Part shown: positions 10,524-22,586 of the stretch, one piece after another
How positions within the stretch are numbered: the stretch's first letter is position 1
How the letters are laid out: the number at the start of each line of letters is the position of its first letter
Source: Deinococcus ficus
Lineage (GTDB): Bacteria > Deinococcota > Deinococci > Deinococcales > Deinococcaceae
Length of the DNA: 64,000 nt
Assembly: GCF_003444775.1 (NCBI RefSeq)
Contig: NZ_CP021081.1
Location: forward strand, 291,001-355,000
Reading direction: 5' to 3'
Notes under the pieces: model-generated
The model's database searches: none
What the model was told of the DNA's origin: nothing
What the model saw: the letters and a program-made list of their open reading frames with translations, nothing else
Program-made: the position numbers and the translations under genes

Positions 10524-10568
10524 TTAGGCCGAATTCTGCCCCTCGCCCACCCCGCAGGAGGACCCCGT

Positions 10569-11177
10569 ATGGCCGCCCGTCCCGTCATCCTCACCCGGCC
10601 CGCCTTCGAGGACGCCTTCCAGGCCCTCGCCGCCGCCCCCCTCACCCTCGCCCGTCTGGACCTCGACCACTTCAAGGAAGTCAACGACACCCTCGGCCAC
10701 ACCGAGGGCGACCGCGTGCTCCGCAGCGTGGAACGCCTGCTGTCCGGCAGCCTCCCCACCGGCAGCGTCATCGGCCGCATCGGCGGCGACGAGTACAGCG
10801 CCATCCTCCCGGAAACCGCCGCCGAAACCGCCCTGATCCTCTTCGACGAGGTCATTCGCCACTTCCACATCCACCGCGACCCCCACTGGCCCCGCACGCT
10901 GGGCCTCAGCGTCGGCCTCGCCGCCCGCCCCGCCCACGCCAGCACCTACCCCGACCTCAGCCGCGCCGCGGACGAGGCCCTGCTGCGCGCCAAACGCGAG
11001 GGTCGCGGCCGCGCCTGCATCTACGTGGAAAGCAAGATGGTCCTCAAGAGCAACTACTACCCCAAAAGCCAGCTCGACCGCCTGACCAAACTCTCCGCCG
11101 CCCTCGGGCAGACCGAGGCCAGCCTGCTGCGCGAGGCCCTGGACCGCCTGATCGAGCAGCACCGCGAGGCCCTGTGA
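10569..11177 (+). CDS. GGDEF domain protein with C-terminal ribbon-helix-helix-like tail
   Basis: 202 residues in two parts. Residues 1-155 form a compact GGDEF domain: the metal-binding [12 protein letters not shown] (29-40), GHTEGD (43-48) and the active-site loop GGDEY (72-76), a conservative variant of GGDEF. The RxxD inhibitory site is absent. No PAS, GAF, membrane or receiver domain precedes it. Residues about 157-200 ([17 protein letters not shown] then [17 protein letters not shown]) have the strand-helix-helix pattern of CopG/Arc repressors. A c-di-GMP-linked transcription factor is a reasonable inference, untested. GCAGGAGG precedes the ATG, and the stop overlaps the next gene. Confidence 0.82.
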   Translation: MAARPVILTRPAFEDAFQALAAAPLTLARLDLDHFKEVNDTLGHTEGDRVLRSVERLLSGSLPTGSVIGRIGGDEYSAILPETAAETALILFDEVIRHFHIHRDPHWPRTLGLSVGLAARPAHASTYPDLSRAADEALLRAKREGRGRACIYVESKMVLKSNYYPKSQLDRLTKLSAALGQTEASLLREALDRLIEQHREAL

Positions 11178-11881
11178 CCCTCCCGGAACCCGCCGCGGAC
11201 CGCACGAAACGCCCGCACCACCCCCGCGACCGCGGGGGGCGGCCCGTGCCCGCCGACCTGAACGCCGGGTGGCAGGCGGCCCTGGAGGAAGCCTGGGCGG
11301 CCTACGGCGCCGGGTCCTACGCGATCGGGGCGTGCATCGTGGACGCGCGCGGGCAGGTGCTCGCCCGGGGCCGCAACCGGCTGAACGAACCCCGCGCCGC
11401 GCACGGCGGCGTGATCGGCGGACACGACCTGGCGCACGCGGAGATCAACGCCCTGCTGAACCTGCCCGCCACCCCCCGCCCGGACTGCTACGGCTGGACG
11501 GTCCTGACCACCGTGGAACCCTGCCCCCAGTGCGCGGGCGCGGTCAGCATGAGCGGCATCCGCGCGCTGGAGTACGCCGCGCCCGACCCGTGGGCCGGAT
11601 GCGCCCGCCTGCTCACCGACGACCCCTACGTGCGCCGCAAGGGCATCCGCGTCGGGCGCGCCCCGCAGGACGTGCAGCGCCTCGCCACCGTGCTGGCCCT
11701 GGTGAGCTTTATGGAAGAAGGCCACGACACGCCGGACTCCGCCGTGCTGCGGGCCTACGCTGAGGTCGCCCCCGACGACACCCGGATGGCCCTGGACGTC
11801 CACCAGTCCGGGCGGCTGCGCTCCCTGCGCGCCGCACACGCCCCACTGCACGAGGCCGTGACGGCGCTGCGGATCGCCTGA
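11174..11881 (+). CDS. Cytidine/deoxycytidylate-type deaminase family protein
   Basis: 235 residues from a GTG at 11174 that overlaps the previous stop codon (GTGA), so translation is coupled to the GGDEF-RHH gene. The zinc-binding deaminase signature is complete: H88-A-E90 within LAHAEINAL and P116-C-P-Q-C120 within VEPCPQCAGAV. The overall spacing resembles nucleoside or guanine deaminases rather than TadA. The C-terminal 75 residues do not belong to the core fold. The substrate is unknown. The N-terminal 25 residues are Arg/Pro-rich and the real start could be a later GTG near 11246. Confidence 0.82.
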   Translation: MTLPEPAADRTKRPHHPRDRGGRPVPADLNAGWQAALEEAWAAYGAGSYAIGACIVDARGQVLARGRNRLNEPRAAHGGVIGGHDLAHAEINALLNLPATPRPDCYGWTVLTTVEPCPQCAGAVSMSGIRALEYAAPDPWAGCARLLTDDPYVRRKGIRVGRAPQDVQRLATVLALVSFMEEGHDTPDSAVLRAYAEVAPDDTRMALDVHQSGRLRSLRAAHAPLHEAVTALRIA

Positions 11882-11928
11882 CGGCCCCGGCGGCCCTGCC
11901 CGGCCCGGTCCCGGTGTAGCGTCGGGGC

Positions 11929-12477
<549 letters not shown>

Positions 12478-12533
12478 CCCGCGCCCGGCCCGGCCTGTCC
12501 CCGCAGGGTGGCCGAACGGCCCGGGATGGTCGT

Positions 12534-13196
12534 ATGCTGAACCCAGAGTCCATGGACGAACTGCGGGAAGCCACTGAACCGAGCGCCACCACCCTGCTGG
12601 ACGTGGTGGGCGAGGACGTCGAAGCCCTGTACAGCGCCGGCCAGATCCTGACCGTCCTTGAAGGCCTGCAGCTGCGCCAGCCGGGCCTGCGGATCCTGCT
12701 GGTCGGGCAGGGCCAGGTTACCCCCACCGTGATGGCGCTGGACGCCGGCCGCCTGTACTCCATGCCGACCACCGCGCCCCTGCGCACCGACCTGAACCAC
12801 CAGAACCTGCTGCGCCAGCTGTGCAGCAAGGCCCTGGCCGCCGAACCCCTGGACCTGACGCGCCTGCTGTACCGCGGCGACGTGTACGAACTGCGACCGT
12901 CCAGCCTGGTCGGCATCCGGCAGGCCACCTGGGAGGTCGCGGCCACCGCCGACGCCCTGGTGGGCCTGCAAACCCCCCGGACCGGGCTGGCCGGGCTGTT
13001 GGACGCCACGCCGCTGGCCCTGCTGCGCCGCCGTCAGCAGATTCAGGACGCCGAGAACGCCTGGACGAGCGCCCTGACCGCCCTGATTCGCATGGCCGGG
13101 CAGACCCCGGTGCGGGAACTGCGCCCCGGCCAGGAGGCCCGCCGGCCCGCCGCGGCCGCACCCGACCAGACCACCGCCAGCTGGGACGTCGCCTGA
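12534..13196 (+). CDS. Hypothetical protein
   Basis: 220 residues, not recognised. The N-terminal half is mixed alpha/beta with IRILLVGQGQVTP-like strands; the C-terminal half contains helices and a short disordered Pro/Ala-rich tail. There is no signal peptide or membrane segment. The start is uncertain: the ATG at 12534 lies inside a TATGCT sequence that looks like a -10 box, so translation may begin at ATG 12552 instead. It is convergent with the PAS-GGDEF-EAL gene and follows the acetyltransferase on the same strand. Confidence 0.65.
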   Translation: MLNPESMDELREATEPSATTLLDVVGEDVEALYSAGQILTVLEGLQLRQPGLRILLVGQGQVTPTVMALDAGRLYSMPTTAPLRTDLNHQNLLRQLCSKALAAEPLDLTRLLYRGDVYELRPSSLVGIRQATWEVAATADALVGLQTPRTGLAGLLDATPLALLRRRQQIQDAENAWTSALTALIRMAGQTPVRELRPGQEARRPAAAAPDQTTASWDVA

Positions 13197-13227
13197 CCGG
13201 ACGCCGCACCCCGGCCCGGGGTGAGCG

Positions 13228-15951
13228 TCAGGGCTGACGGCCCAGCCAGGCGAGCAGTTCCGGCAGCGCCAGCGGCGGCGCGATCGCGAAGCCCTGCGCG
13301 GCGTCGCAGCCGAGTTCGCGCAGCACCTTCAGCTGCCCCGGCGTTTCCACGCCCACCGCCACCACCCGCAGGCCCAGGCGGTGCGCCAGGTCCACCGTGC
13401 CCTGCACCAGCGACACGCTGCGCGGGTCCTCGGGCAGGCGGGCCGTCAGGGTCGGGTGGAGCTTCACCGCGTCCAGCGGGAACTGCGTCAGCGACGCGAG
13501 GCTGGTGGCGCTGTCCCCGAAATCGTCCACGCTGAGTTTCGCCCCGAAGGCCCGTAGCCCGTTCAGCACGTCCCGGGTCTCCTCCGGGTGGCCCATCAGG
13601 CTGGCCGACGTCACCTCGACGTCCGGCGCGCCCTCCTCGGCCAGCAGCGGCAGCAGGCCCTGGAACTCCGCGCCGCCCTGCAGCTCGCGCAGGTTCAGGT
13701 TCACCGCCACCTGCCACGCCCCGCGCCGCTGCGGCAGGGCCCGGCGCACCTGCCCGCGGTCCCGGATCGCCGAGCGCACCACCCACTCGTTCACCTGCGT
13801 GACCAGCCCCGCGCGGCTCACCTGCGGCAGGAACGCCCCGGGTTTCAGTTCACCCAGCGCCGGGTGCTCCCAGCGCAGCAGCGCCTCGGCGCCCAGCGCC
13901 CGGCCGTCCGAGAGCTGCACGACCGGCTGGTACAGCAGGTGGAACTGCTCGCCGCTCACCGCCTCGGTCAGGGCGTCCTCCAGCTCGAAGGACCGCGACA
14001 GTTCCTCCCGCATGAACGGCGCGAACACCTCCGCGCCCGCCACCCCGCCGCGGCGCACGTACTGCATCGCCAGTTCCGCCTCGTGCAGCACCGCCGACCC
14101 GGCCGGGTCCTGGCCCGGCGTGCCGGGGCGCCTCGTGCCGCTGCCGCCCAGCGCGAACGCCAGCGGCACGAGGCGCCGGTTCGCCCGGAACGCCGGGCGC
14201 AGCAGCTCCTCCACGCGCCCCAGCGCCTGCGCGGGCGTCATGCCCGGCAGGTACACCGCCAGCGCGTCGTCGGCCAGCCGGCCCGCGTACCCGTGCGCGG
14301 CGCCCTGCAGGTCGTTCAGGCGCGCCGCCACCTGAATCAGCAGGTGATCCACCGCCGTGCGCCCCAGCGCCGCCACGACGTCCCCGAATTTCACCACGCC
14401 GATCACCACCGCCGCGCCCGGCGCGGACCCGTCCACGAAGCGGTCCACCACCTCCCGCAGGCCGCTGCGGTTGAGCAGCCCGGTCAGCGCGTCGTGGCGC
14501 GCGTCGTGCCGGAGCTGCGCCTGCGCGTGCCGCAGGGCCGTCATGTCCCGCATGCTGATCAGCACGCCCGTCCGGCCCGTGTCGGCCCGCCGCCCCTCCA
14601 GCCGCCCGTCGTCCAGCGCCACCGGGGAGAGCCGCACCTGCATGTGCCGCGCCGTGCCGGCCGGCAGGCCCAGCACCACCTCGGCGTCCATCGGCAGCGG
14701 CTGCGCGCGCCAGTCCGGGAACGGGGTGACCTGCCCGTCCGGGGTGTACACCTGCACGCCCAGGTCCGCCAGCACCCGCGTGAACCCCAGGCCCGCCAGC
14801 CGCCCGCTCTCCACGCCCAGCAGCCGCGCCGCCTGGTCACTGATGAACTGCACCCGGCCCGCCTGATCCACCACGACCGTGGTGTCCTCGGTGACCGCCA
14901 GCACCTGCCCCAGCAGACCCGCCGCGCCGTGCGCGCCGCGCTCCACGGGCCGCTGCCCTTCCAGCAGCAGCATGCCCGGCACCGCCGTGCGCCGCGCCGT
15001 GAACGGCAGCGACAGCGGCGCCATGCCGCCCGCCTGCCACACCGGCAGTTCCGCCGCCGCGCGCCCCTGCCCCGCCGCCAGTTCCAGCAGGTCCCGCAGG
15101 GCGTTCACGCGGCCTGCCTGGCCCTCCGCGAAACAAGGCCAGCTCCACAAGGGCCCGTCCGGCGCCGCGCCGCCGCACAGGTCCAGCACGCCCTGACTGG
15201 CCTGCCACACCCGCCCGTCGGCGCCCAGCAGCACCTGCAGGCCCGGCGTGTCCAGCAGCGCCCGCACCCGCGCCGCCTGATGATGCTCGCCGCTCACGTC
15301 CTGCAGGGTGAGCAGCACCCCGGCCGACCCGCCGCCGAAGTACGGCCGCACCTCACCGCGCACCCACAGCGGCTCCGCGCCCGCCCGGGGGAACTGCTCG
15401 TCCGGGACCGCCGCGGCCCGCCCGGCGGCCGCCTGGGCCAGCGCCGCGAGCAGCCCCGGCCGGTCCGCCCACACCTCCGTCGCCAGCTGCCCGGACAGGG
15501 CCCCTTCCGGCAGGCCCAGCAGGTCCAGCAGCGTGCGGCTCACCGTCCGGAAGCCCAGGTGCCCGTCCAGCCACGCGGTCGCCACCGGCAGCTGCGAGAC
15601 CAGCATCTCCGCCTCGCGGCTCACGCTGTCCACCTGCGCGGACAGCAGCAGCGTCATCACCTGCGTCATGCTCTCCGGCGCGGGGCGCGCCTCCTCGGTC
15701 CAGATCAGGCCCAGCAGCGCCCCGTCATGCGTGAGCCAGGTCATCTCCCCGCCGTCCAGCCACGCGTCCGGCGGGACCAGCCCCCCGACGCCCGGCACCG
15801 CGTGGGCGCCGCCCTCGCGGATCATCAGGACCTCGCCGCCCAGGCTGGTCAGCAGGGCTGCGTCCGGCGCGTGCACGCGCAGCAGGTCGCTGAGCGCCTC
15901 CCGCAGCGCCTGCGAGGAAGCCGGGGGGGTGGTGGTGGACACGTCACTCAA
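13228..15951 (-). CDS. PAS-GGDEF-EAL protein with degenerate catalytic motifs
   Basis: About 907 residues: a variable N-terminus, three PAS-like regions (the third at VTEDTTVVVDQAGRVQFIS), a GGDEF-like domain starting DALTGLLNRSGL, and an EAL-like domain. The GGDEF loop reads RLADDALAV, so diguanylate cyclase activity is unlikely. The EAL domain keeps EALLRW, VNLN and DDFG but has KLH for K-I-D, VTSAS for the T-E motif and AVGVET for AEGVET, losing the catalytic glutamate. It is more likely a c-di-GMP receptor or scaffold than an enzyme. A TTG at 15951 follows GAGG by 6 bases; GTG 15942 and ATG 15990 are alternatives. Confidence 0.88.
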   Translation of the reverse strand: MSDVSTTTPPASSQALREALSDLLRVHAPDAALLTSLGGEVLMIREGGAHAVPGVGGLVPPDAWLDGGEMTWLTHDGALLGLIWTEEARPAPESMTQVMTLLLSAQVDSVSREAEMLVSQLPVATAWLDGHLGFRTVSRTLLDLLGLPEGALSGQLATEVWADRPGLLAALAQAAAGRAAAVPDEQFPRAGAEPLWVRGEVRPYFGGGSAGVLLTLQDVSGEHHQAARVRALLDTPGLQVLLGADGRVWQASQGVLDLCGGAAPDGPLWSWPCFAEGQAGRVNALRDLLELAAGQGRAAAELPVWQAGGMAPLSLPFTARRTAVPGMLLLEGQRPVERGAHGAAGLLGQVLAVTEDTTVVVDQAGRVQFISDQAARLLGVESGRLAGLGFTRVLADLGVQVYTPDGQVTPFPDWRAQPLPMDAEVVLGLPAGTARHMQVRLSPVALDDGRLEGRRADTGRTGVLISMRDMTALRHAQAQLRHDARHDALTGLLNRSGLREVVDRFVDGSAPGAAVVIGVVKFGDVVAALGRTAVDHLLIQVAARLNDLQGAAHGYAGRLADDALAVYLPGMTPAQALGRVEELLRPAFRANRRLVPLAFALGGSGTRRPGTPGQDPAGSAVLHEAELAMQYVRRGGVAGAEVFAPFMREELSRSFELEDALTEAVSGEQFHLLYQPVVQLSDGRALGAEALLRWEHPALGELKPGAFLPQVSRAGLVTQVNEWVVRSAIRDRGQVRRALPQRRGAWQVAVNLNLRELQGGAEFQGLLPLLAEEGAPDVEVTSASLMGHPEETRDVLNGLRAFGAKLSVDDFGDSATSLASLTQFPLDAVKLHPTLTARLPEDPRSVSLVQGTVDLAHRLGLRVVAVGVETPGQLKVLRELGCDAAQGFAIAPPLALPELLAWLGRQP

Positions 15952-16123
15952 GGGAAACCTCGTGGGCCGCCCCCGCAGACCCCGGGGCACGGCCGGCCCC
16001 CGGGGAGCCGGGAACCTTCGCCCTGATGCTCACACGCCGCGTCTTACAAGCGTCATGCACACCCGCCACACGCGGGCGGGCCAGGCGGGGACGCGCCCCC
16101 GCCCGGCCCGACGCGGCCCCCGG

Positions 16124-16558
16124 TCAGTCCAACCGACGCTGCAGCCTGTAGATGCCGGCGTCCACCGGGTTGCTCGCCGCCACCAGACGGTTGACCTCCC
16201 GCGTGTCCGGTTCCTCCAGCACCCGCACGAAATCCCCGGCGGGCAGCACCGTTTCCCGCAGCACCAGCCCCGCACCGGCCGCCCAGTCCGCCAGGCCCGC
16301 CAGCGCCTCCTGGCCCGCCACGCCGAACCGCGGCCCGAACGACGGCGAGATCACCACGGCCCGGTCCACGCCCAGGCCCTGTGCGTTGGCCGGCGGGACC
16401 ACCACCGCCCCGTACCGCGCGCCCTCCCGGTGCCCCTGGGTGTCCGTCACCATCAGCAGGTGCCCGCCCTGCAGGTCCACGCCCTGAAAGCGCGAACGGA
16501 CTTCATTCAGGGTTTCCAGCGAGGCGCCCGGCAGGCCGATGGGATCCACATTCAACAT
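16124..16558 (-). CDS. Hypothetical protein
   Basis: 144 residues, soluble, mixed alpha/beta, not assigned to a family. It has a HLLMVTDTQGH strand-turn, an RAVVISPSFGPRFG segment and a DRE-rich C-terminus. ATG 16558 is supported both by TACACT 7 bases upstream (16566-16571), as for leaderless genes, and by GGAGGG directly before it. It lies upstream of the PAS-GGDEF-EAL gene on the same strand, but a gap of about 170 bases makes cotranscription uncertain. Confidence 0.7.
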   Translation of the reverse strand: MLNVDPIGLPGASLETLNEVRSRFQGVDLQGGHLLMVTDTQGHREGARYGAVVVPPANAQGLGVDRAVVISPSFGPRFGVAGQEALAGLADWAAGAGLVLRETVLPAGDFVRVLEEPDTREVNRLVAASNPVDAGIYRLQRRLD

Positions 16559-16662
16559 GCCCTCCAGTGTAAAGCCGCGCCGCGCGGCCACGCCGGGACA
16601 ACCCCGCCCCATCCGCCACCCGGCTCAGGCGCGCGATCAGCCCCTCACGGTATCCTGCCGGG

Positions 16663-17370
<708 letters not shown>

Positions 17371-17375
17371 CGCCC

Positions 17376-18389
17376 GTGATCGACCTCACCGCCCGCCACC
17401 CCCACGTCACCCCCGACACCCTCCTCACCACCCTGCGCCCCAGCCCCCGCTTCCAGCACGTCCGTTTCGACACCTACCAGCCCAACCCCCACTACCCCAG
17501 CCAGCAGCAGGCCCAGGAGACCCTGCGCGCCTTCGCGCAGCAGGCCACGCCCCCGGACACCGGCGGCTTCCGCCTCTTCCGCCGCCGCCGCCCCGAAGGC
17601 CAGGGCCTCTACCTCGACGGCGGCTTCGGCGTCGGCAAAACCCACCTTCTCGCCAGCGCCTGGCACAGTGCCCCCGGCCGCGCCGCCCTCATGAGCTTCC
17701 AGGACCTGATGTACCTGATCGGCGCCCTCGGCATGACCCGCGCCGTGGACGCCTTCAAGGACCACGACCTCCTCCTCATCGACGAATTCGAACTCGACGA
17801 CCCCGGCAACACCCACATGGCCAACACCTTCCTCGGCCAGGTCATGCCCCGCGGCACGCACGTCATCGCCACCAGCAACACCGAACCCGGCGCCCTCGGC
17901 GAGGGCCGCTTCAACGCCCGCGACTTCCAGCGCCAGATCCAGGCCATCGCCGGGCGCTTCCACACCCATACCATCGACGGCCCCGACTACCGCCAGCGCC
18001 GCACCACCCCCGAACCCCCCCTCACCCCGGACGAGTCCGCCCGCTGGGAAGCCCGCCAGGACCCCGCCAGCCTCGCCGTGATCCAGGCCCGCGACCTCAG
18101 CCGCCACCTCCTCACCGTCCACCCCAGCCACTTCCCGCAGCTCCTTGGCGGCGTGCAGGCCCTCGCCATCCACGACCTCACCCCCATGCAGGACCAGAAC
18201 ACCGCCCTGCGCTTCGTGCACCTCATCGACAAGGTCTACGACCTCGGCACGCACGCGGCCCTCACCGGCGTCAGCCTCGGCCGGCTTTTCGACGAAACGT
18301 ACCGGCACGGCGCCTACGCGAAGAAATACAGCCGGTGCCTGTCGCGGCTGTCCGAACTGCTCCGCGAAGCCCGAGAAGAGATCGCCTGA
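17376..18389 (+). CDS. AFG1/ZapE-like AAA ATPase
   Basis: 337 residues. Walker A GGFGVGKTH (82-90), Walker B DLLLIDEFEL (131-140) and sensor ATSNTEP match the AFG1/ZapE family (PF03969), ATPases associated with the divisome in Enterobacteria and with mitochondrial protein quality control in yeast. The start is a GTG at 17376, 5 bases after the stop of the S4-domain gene, so the two are coupled. Family membership is firm; a role in division is an inference from the E. coli homologue. Confidence 0.85.
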   Translation: MIDLTARHPHVTPDTLLTTLRPSPRFQHVRFDTYQPNPHYPSQQQAQETLRAFAQQATPPDTGGFRLFRRRRPEGQGLYLDGGFGVGKTHLLASAWHSAPGRAALMSFQDLMYLIGALGMTRAVDAFKDHDLLLIDEFELDDPGNTHMANTFLGQVMPRGTHVIATSNTEPGALGEGRFNARDFQRQIQAIAGRFHTHTIDGPDYRQRRTTPEPPLTPDESARWEARQDPASLAVIQARDLSRHLLTVHPSHFPQLLGGVQALAIHDLTPMQDQNTALRFVHLIDKVYDLGTHAALTGVSLGRLFDETYRHGAYAKKYSRCLSRLSELLREAREEIA

Positions 18390-18404
18390 GCTGGTGGTGA
18401 AGCA

Positions 18405-18427
18405 CCCCCGTCCCACTGGGACGGGGG
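18405..18427. terminator. Bidirectional hairpin between convergent genes
   Basis: Perfect 10-bp stem CCCCCGTCCC/GGGACGGGGG with a 3-base loop, 15 bases after the ZapE-like stop. There is no T-run, so termination efficiency is uncertain. Confidence 0.6.
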
Positions 18428-18462
18428 GCTTACGTTGGCACTGGGCAGGTGGGTGAGGGCGG

Positions 18463-18807
18463 CTAGAGCCTGGCCCGGTCCTCGGCCCTCAGCGAGAGCA
18501 GCCACGTGAACAGCAGGGCGAAGGGCAGCGCCACCACCGGCCACAGCAGGAGGGTCATCAAGCTCATAGCGGTCTTCTGGGCGGCCAGTTCAGGGTCGTG
18601 CGTGGCGGGGCCGGTCGTGGTGTCCCACAGCGTGAACAGCAGGACGGGCAGGAGAAAGCTGGCGTACACGTGAAGCCCGCGGGCCGTGCGCTCGCGCCAC
18701 AGCGGGGAAAGGTGGGCCCATAGGACGCCGCTGATCAGATACACCAGGCCCGGGCCCACGATGAACAGCAGAAGCGGGGTCAGGAAGTTCTGAACGTGGG
18801 GCGGCAT
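18463..18807 (-). CDS. Small membrane protein of unknown function
   Basis: 114 residues with three predicted membrane segments (about 8-30, 44-60 and 80-105) and a positively charged C-terminus. No family was recognised. TAGCGT ends 6 bases before the ATG, a leaderless start. It sits directly downstream of dnaG in convergent layout with the ZapE-like gene. Evidence that it is a real gene: the hydrophobic pattern, the start signal and the absence of a better frame. Confidence 0.62.
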   Translation of the reverse strand: MPPHVQNFLTPLLLFIVGPGLVYLISGVLWAHLSPLWRERTARGLHVYASFLLPVLLFTLWDTTTGPATHDPELAAQKTAMSLMTLLLWPVVALPFALLFTWLLSLRAEDRARL

Positions 18808-18849
18808 GCAGACACGCTAGTGCGCAGGCGGGCCGCGCCTGAGCCCAGT

Positions 18850-20616
<1,767 letters not shown>

Positions 20617-20706
20617 GCGCCTCACCTCCCTGCCCTGGCAGCTCTGCCCGGCGCGCACTTCACCCCGCCGGCCACGGATGACCGGTCCCGGCAGGGGAGA
20701 GCCCCC

Positions 20707-20736
20707 AGTGTACGCCCCGGGAGCCCCGGGCAGCAA
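20707..20736 (-). promoter_or_regulatory. Promoter of dnaG
   Basis: On the minus strand TTGCTG (20736-20731), an 18-base GC-rich spacer and TACACT (20712-20707), preceded by a run of seven A that could act as an UP-like element. The leader to dnaG would be about 85 bases. Confidence 0.55.
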
Positions 20737-20889
20737 CGCGCCCCGGGTGGCGTGCTGCACAGTTTTTTTCATGAACCGGGGGGTGAGGTACGGTGGGCCG
20801 AAGTCCCGGCAGGCTGGGGGCAGCGGGGGTAGAGTCGGAGGGAACCGGCCGGCCTGTCGGGCGCGTGCCGGGAAGGAAGGCGGCCCCGC

Positions 20890-22482
20890 ATGATCCAGAC
20901 CCTGATCGACCAGCCCCTGCTGCTTCTGTTTCTCATCGCCGCCATCGGGTACCCGCTGGGCCGCCTGAACGTCCGGGGCTTCTCGCTGGGGATCGCTGCG
21001 GTGCTGTTCACGGGGCTGGCGTTCGGGGCGCTGGACGAGAACCTGAAGACCCCGCCGCTGCTGTACGAGTTCGGGCTGGTGCTGTTCGTGTACACCATCG
21101 GAATCGCCAGCGGCCCGGCGTTTTTCAGCGCCATGCGGCGCGGCGGGCCGCGCGACAACGCCACGGTCGTCGCCAGCATTCTCCTGGCGGGCGGGGTGGT
21201 GGCGGGCGCCGCGCGCTTGTTGGGCCTGCACGGCACGCACGCCGCCGGGCTGTTCAGCGGCGCGCTCACGAACACCCCGGCCCTGGCCGGCGCGCTGGAA
21301 CGCCTGCGGGCGGGCGGCGCCACCGACGCGCTGCAGAGCGAACCGGTGGTGGCGTACTCGGTGGCGTACCCCATGGGCGTGATCGCCATGCTGCTCGCCA
21401 TCAGCCTCCTGAAGAAACTCTGGCGGGTGCCGGACGCCCGCCCGCCGGAGGAGATCACGCACCGCAGCGTCCGCGTGCAGCGCCCCGACGCCCTGCAGGC
21501 GCTGCCGGCCACACTGCGCATCGGCCGGTACCAGCACGGAAACGCCGTGCGGCTCGCCGGACTGTACGACGAGCAGCTGCGCCGTGAGATCCAGCCCGGG
21601 GACATCATCAGTCTGATCGGCCCGGCCAGCGCCCTGCGGGCTGCCATCCCCGCCCTCGGGGAGGACCTGGGCGAGGCGCTGGAACTCTCCCGGGAGACAC
21701 TGGACATGCGGCGCATGTTCGTCAGCGACCGCCGCATGGCCGGCCGGCGCCTGGGCGACCTGCCGCTGCACGAGAAGTACGGCGCGACCGTTACCCGGGT
21801 GCGCCGCGGCGACACCGACCACCTCGCCGACGAGAACACCGTGCTGCAACTCGGGGACCGCGTGCGCGTCGTCGCGCCCCGCGAGCACATGCCCGCCCTG
21901 ACCCAGCTCTTCGGGGACAGCTACCACCGCCTCTCTGAGATCGACGCCATGACCTTCAGCGTCGGCATCGCCCTGGGCCTGCTGCTCGGCATGATCGCCA
22001 TTCCCCTCGGCGGCGGGCAGACCTTCAAACTCGGGCTCGCGGGCGGACCCCTGATCGTCGGGCTGATCCTCGGTGCAGTCGGACAGACCGGCCCGCTGAA
22101 CTGGCAGCTGCCGTACAACGCCAACCTCACCCTCCGGCAGATCGGCCTGATCCTCTTCCTCGCGGGCGTGGGCAGCCGCAGCGGGTACGCGTTCTTCACC
22201 ACCGTCGCCAGCCCCCTGGGCCTGAAGCTGTTCCTGGCGGGCACCCTGGTCACCACGGTCGCGGCCGTCACCCTGCTCACGGTGGCGCACAAGGTGCAGA
22301 AGATCCCCTTCGCGCACGCCGCCGGCATGATCGCCGGCCTGCAGACCCAGCCGGCCGTGCTGGGCTTCGCGACCGAAACCATGAAAAGTGACGAACCGAA
22401 CGTCGGGTACGCTACCGTGTACCCGCTCGCCACCATCGCCAAGCTCATCCTTGCGCAACTCCTGCTGGGCGCCGGGGGGTGA
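20890..22482 (+). CDS. AspT/YidE/YbjL-type transporter
   Basis: 530 residues with the symmetrical layout of the aspartate:alanine exchanger family (PF06826): about five N-terminal membrane segments, two tandem RCK_C-like cytoplasmic domains (about 190-340), and a second block of five membrane segments. The repeated [17 protein letters not shown] and [16 protein letters not shown] motifs mark the two halves. Substrate unknown; characterised relatives exchange aspartate with alanine or related dicarboxylates. A TAGAGT box lies about 55 bases upstream. Confidence 0.9.
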   Translation: MIQTLIDQPLLLLFLIAAIGYPLGRLNVRGFSLGIAAVLFTGLAFGALDENLKTPPLLYEFGLVLFVYTIGIASGPAFFSAMRRGGPRDNATVVASILLAGGVVAGAARLLGLHGTHAAGLFSGALTNTPALAGALERLRAGGATDALQSEPVVAYSVAYPMGVIAMLLAISLLKKLWRVPDARPPEEITHRSVRVQRPDALQALPATLRIGRYQHGNAVRLAGLYDEQLRREIQPGDIISLIGPASALRAAIPALGEDLGEALELSRETLDMRRMFVSDRRMAGRRLGDLPLHEKYGATVTRVRRGDTDHLADENTVLQLGDRVRVVAPREHMPALTQLFGDSYHRLSEIDAMTFSVGIALGLLLGMIAIPLGGGQTFKLGLAGGPLIVGLILGAVGQTGPLNWQLPYNANLTLRQIGLILFLAGVGSRSGYAFFTTVASPLGLKLFLAGTLVTTVAAVTLLTVAHKVQKIPFAHAAGMIAGLQTQPAVLGFATETMKSDEPNVGYATVYPLATIAKLILAQLLLGAGG

Positions 22483-22586
22483 GCTTTGTACGCCCGCTGA
22501 CCGGGTGAAGCCCCGCCCAACCCCGCATGAACCCTCTTTCACAGGCCCGTCACGCCCCCGCCCGCCGGGCGCGGCAGGCTGAACCC

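Noticed and set aside
10300..10568. CIRCE element (HrcA operator) before groES
   Set aside because: No TTAGCACTC-N9-GAGTGCTAA or close variant is present on either strand in this region.
18396..18430. Mini-element-like promoter plus hairpin after the ZapE-like gene
   Set aside because: The hairpin is strong but there is no TTGAC/TATCTT promoter before it and no T-run after it.
20727..20770. Plus-strand terminator upstream of dnaG (bulged stem then seven T)
   Set aside because: No plus-strand transcript is expected here; the T-run is better explained as the A-tract upstream of the dnaG -35 box.
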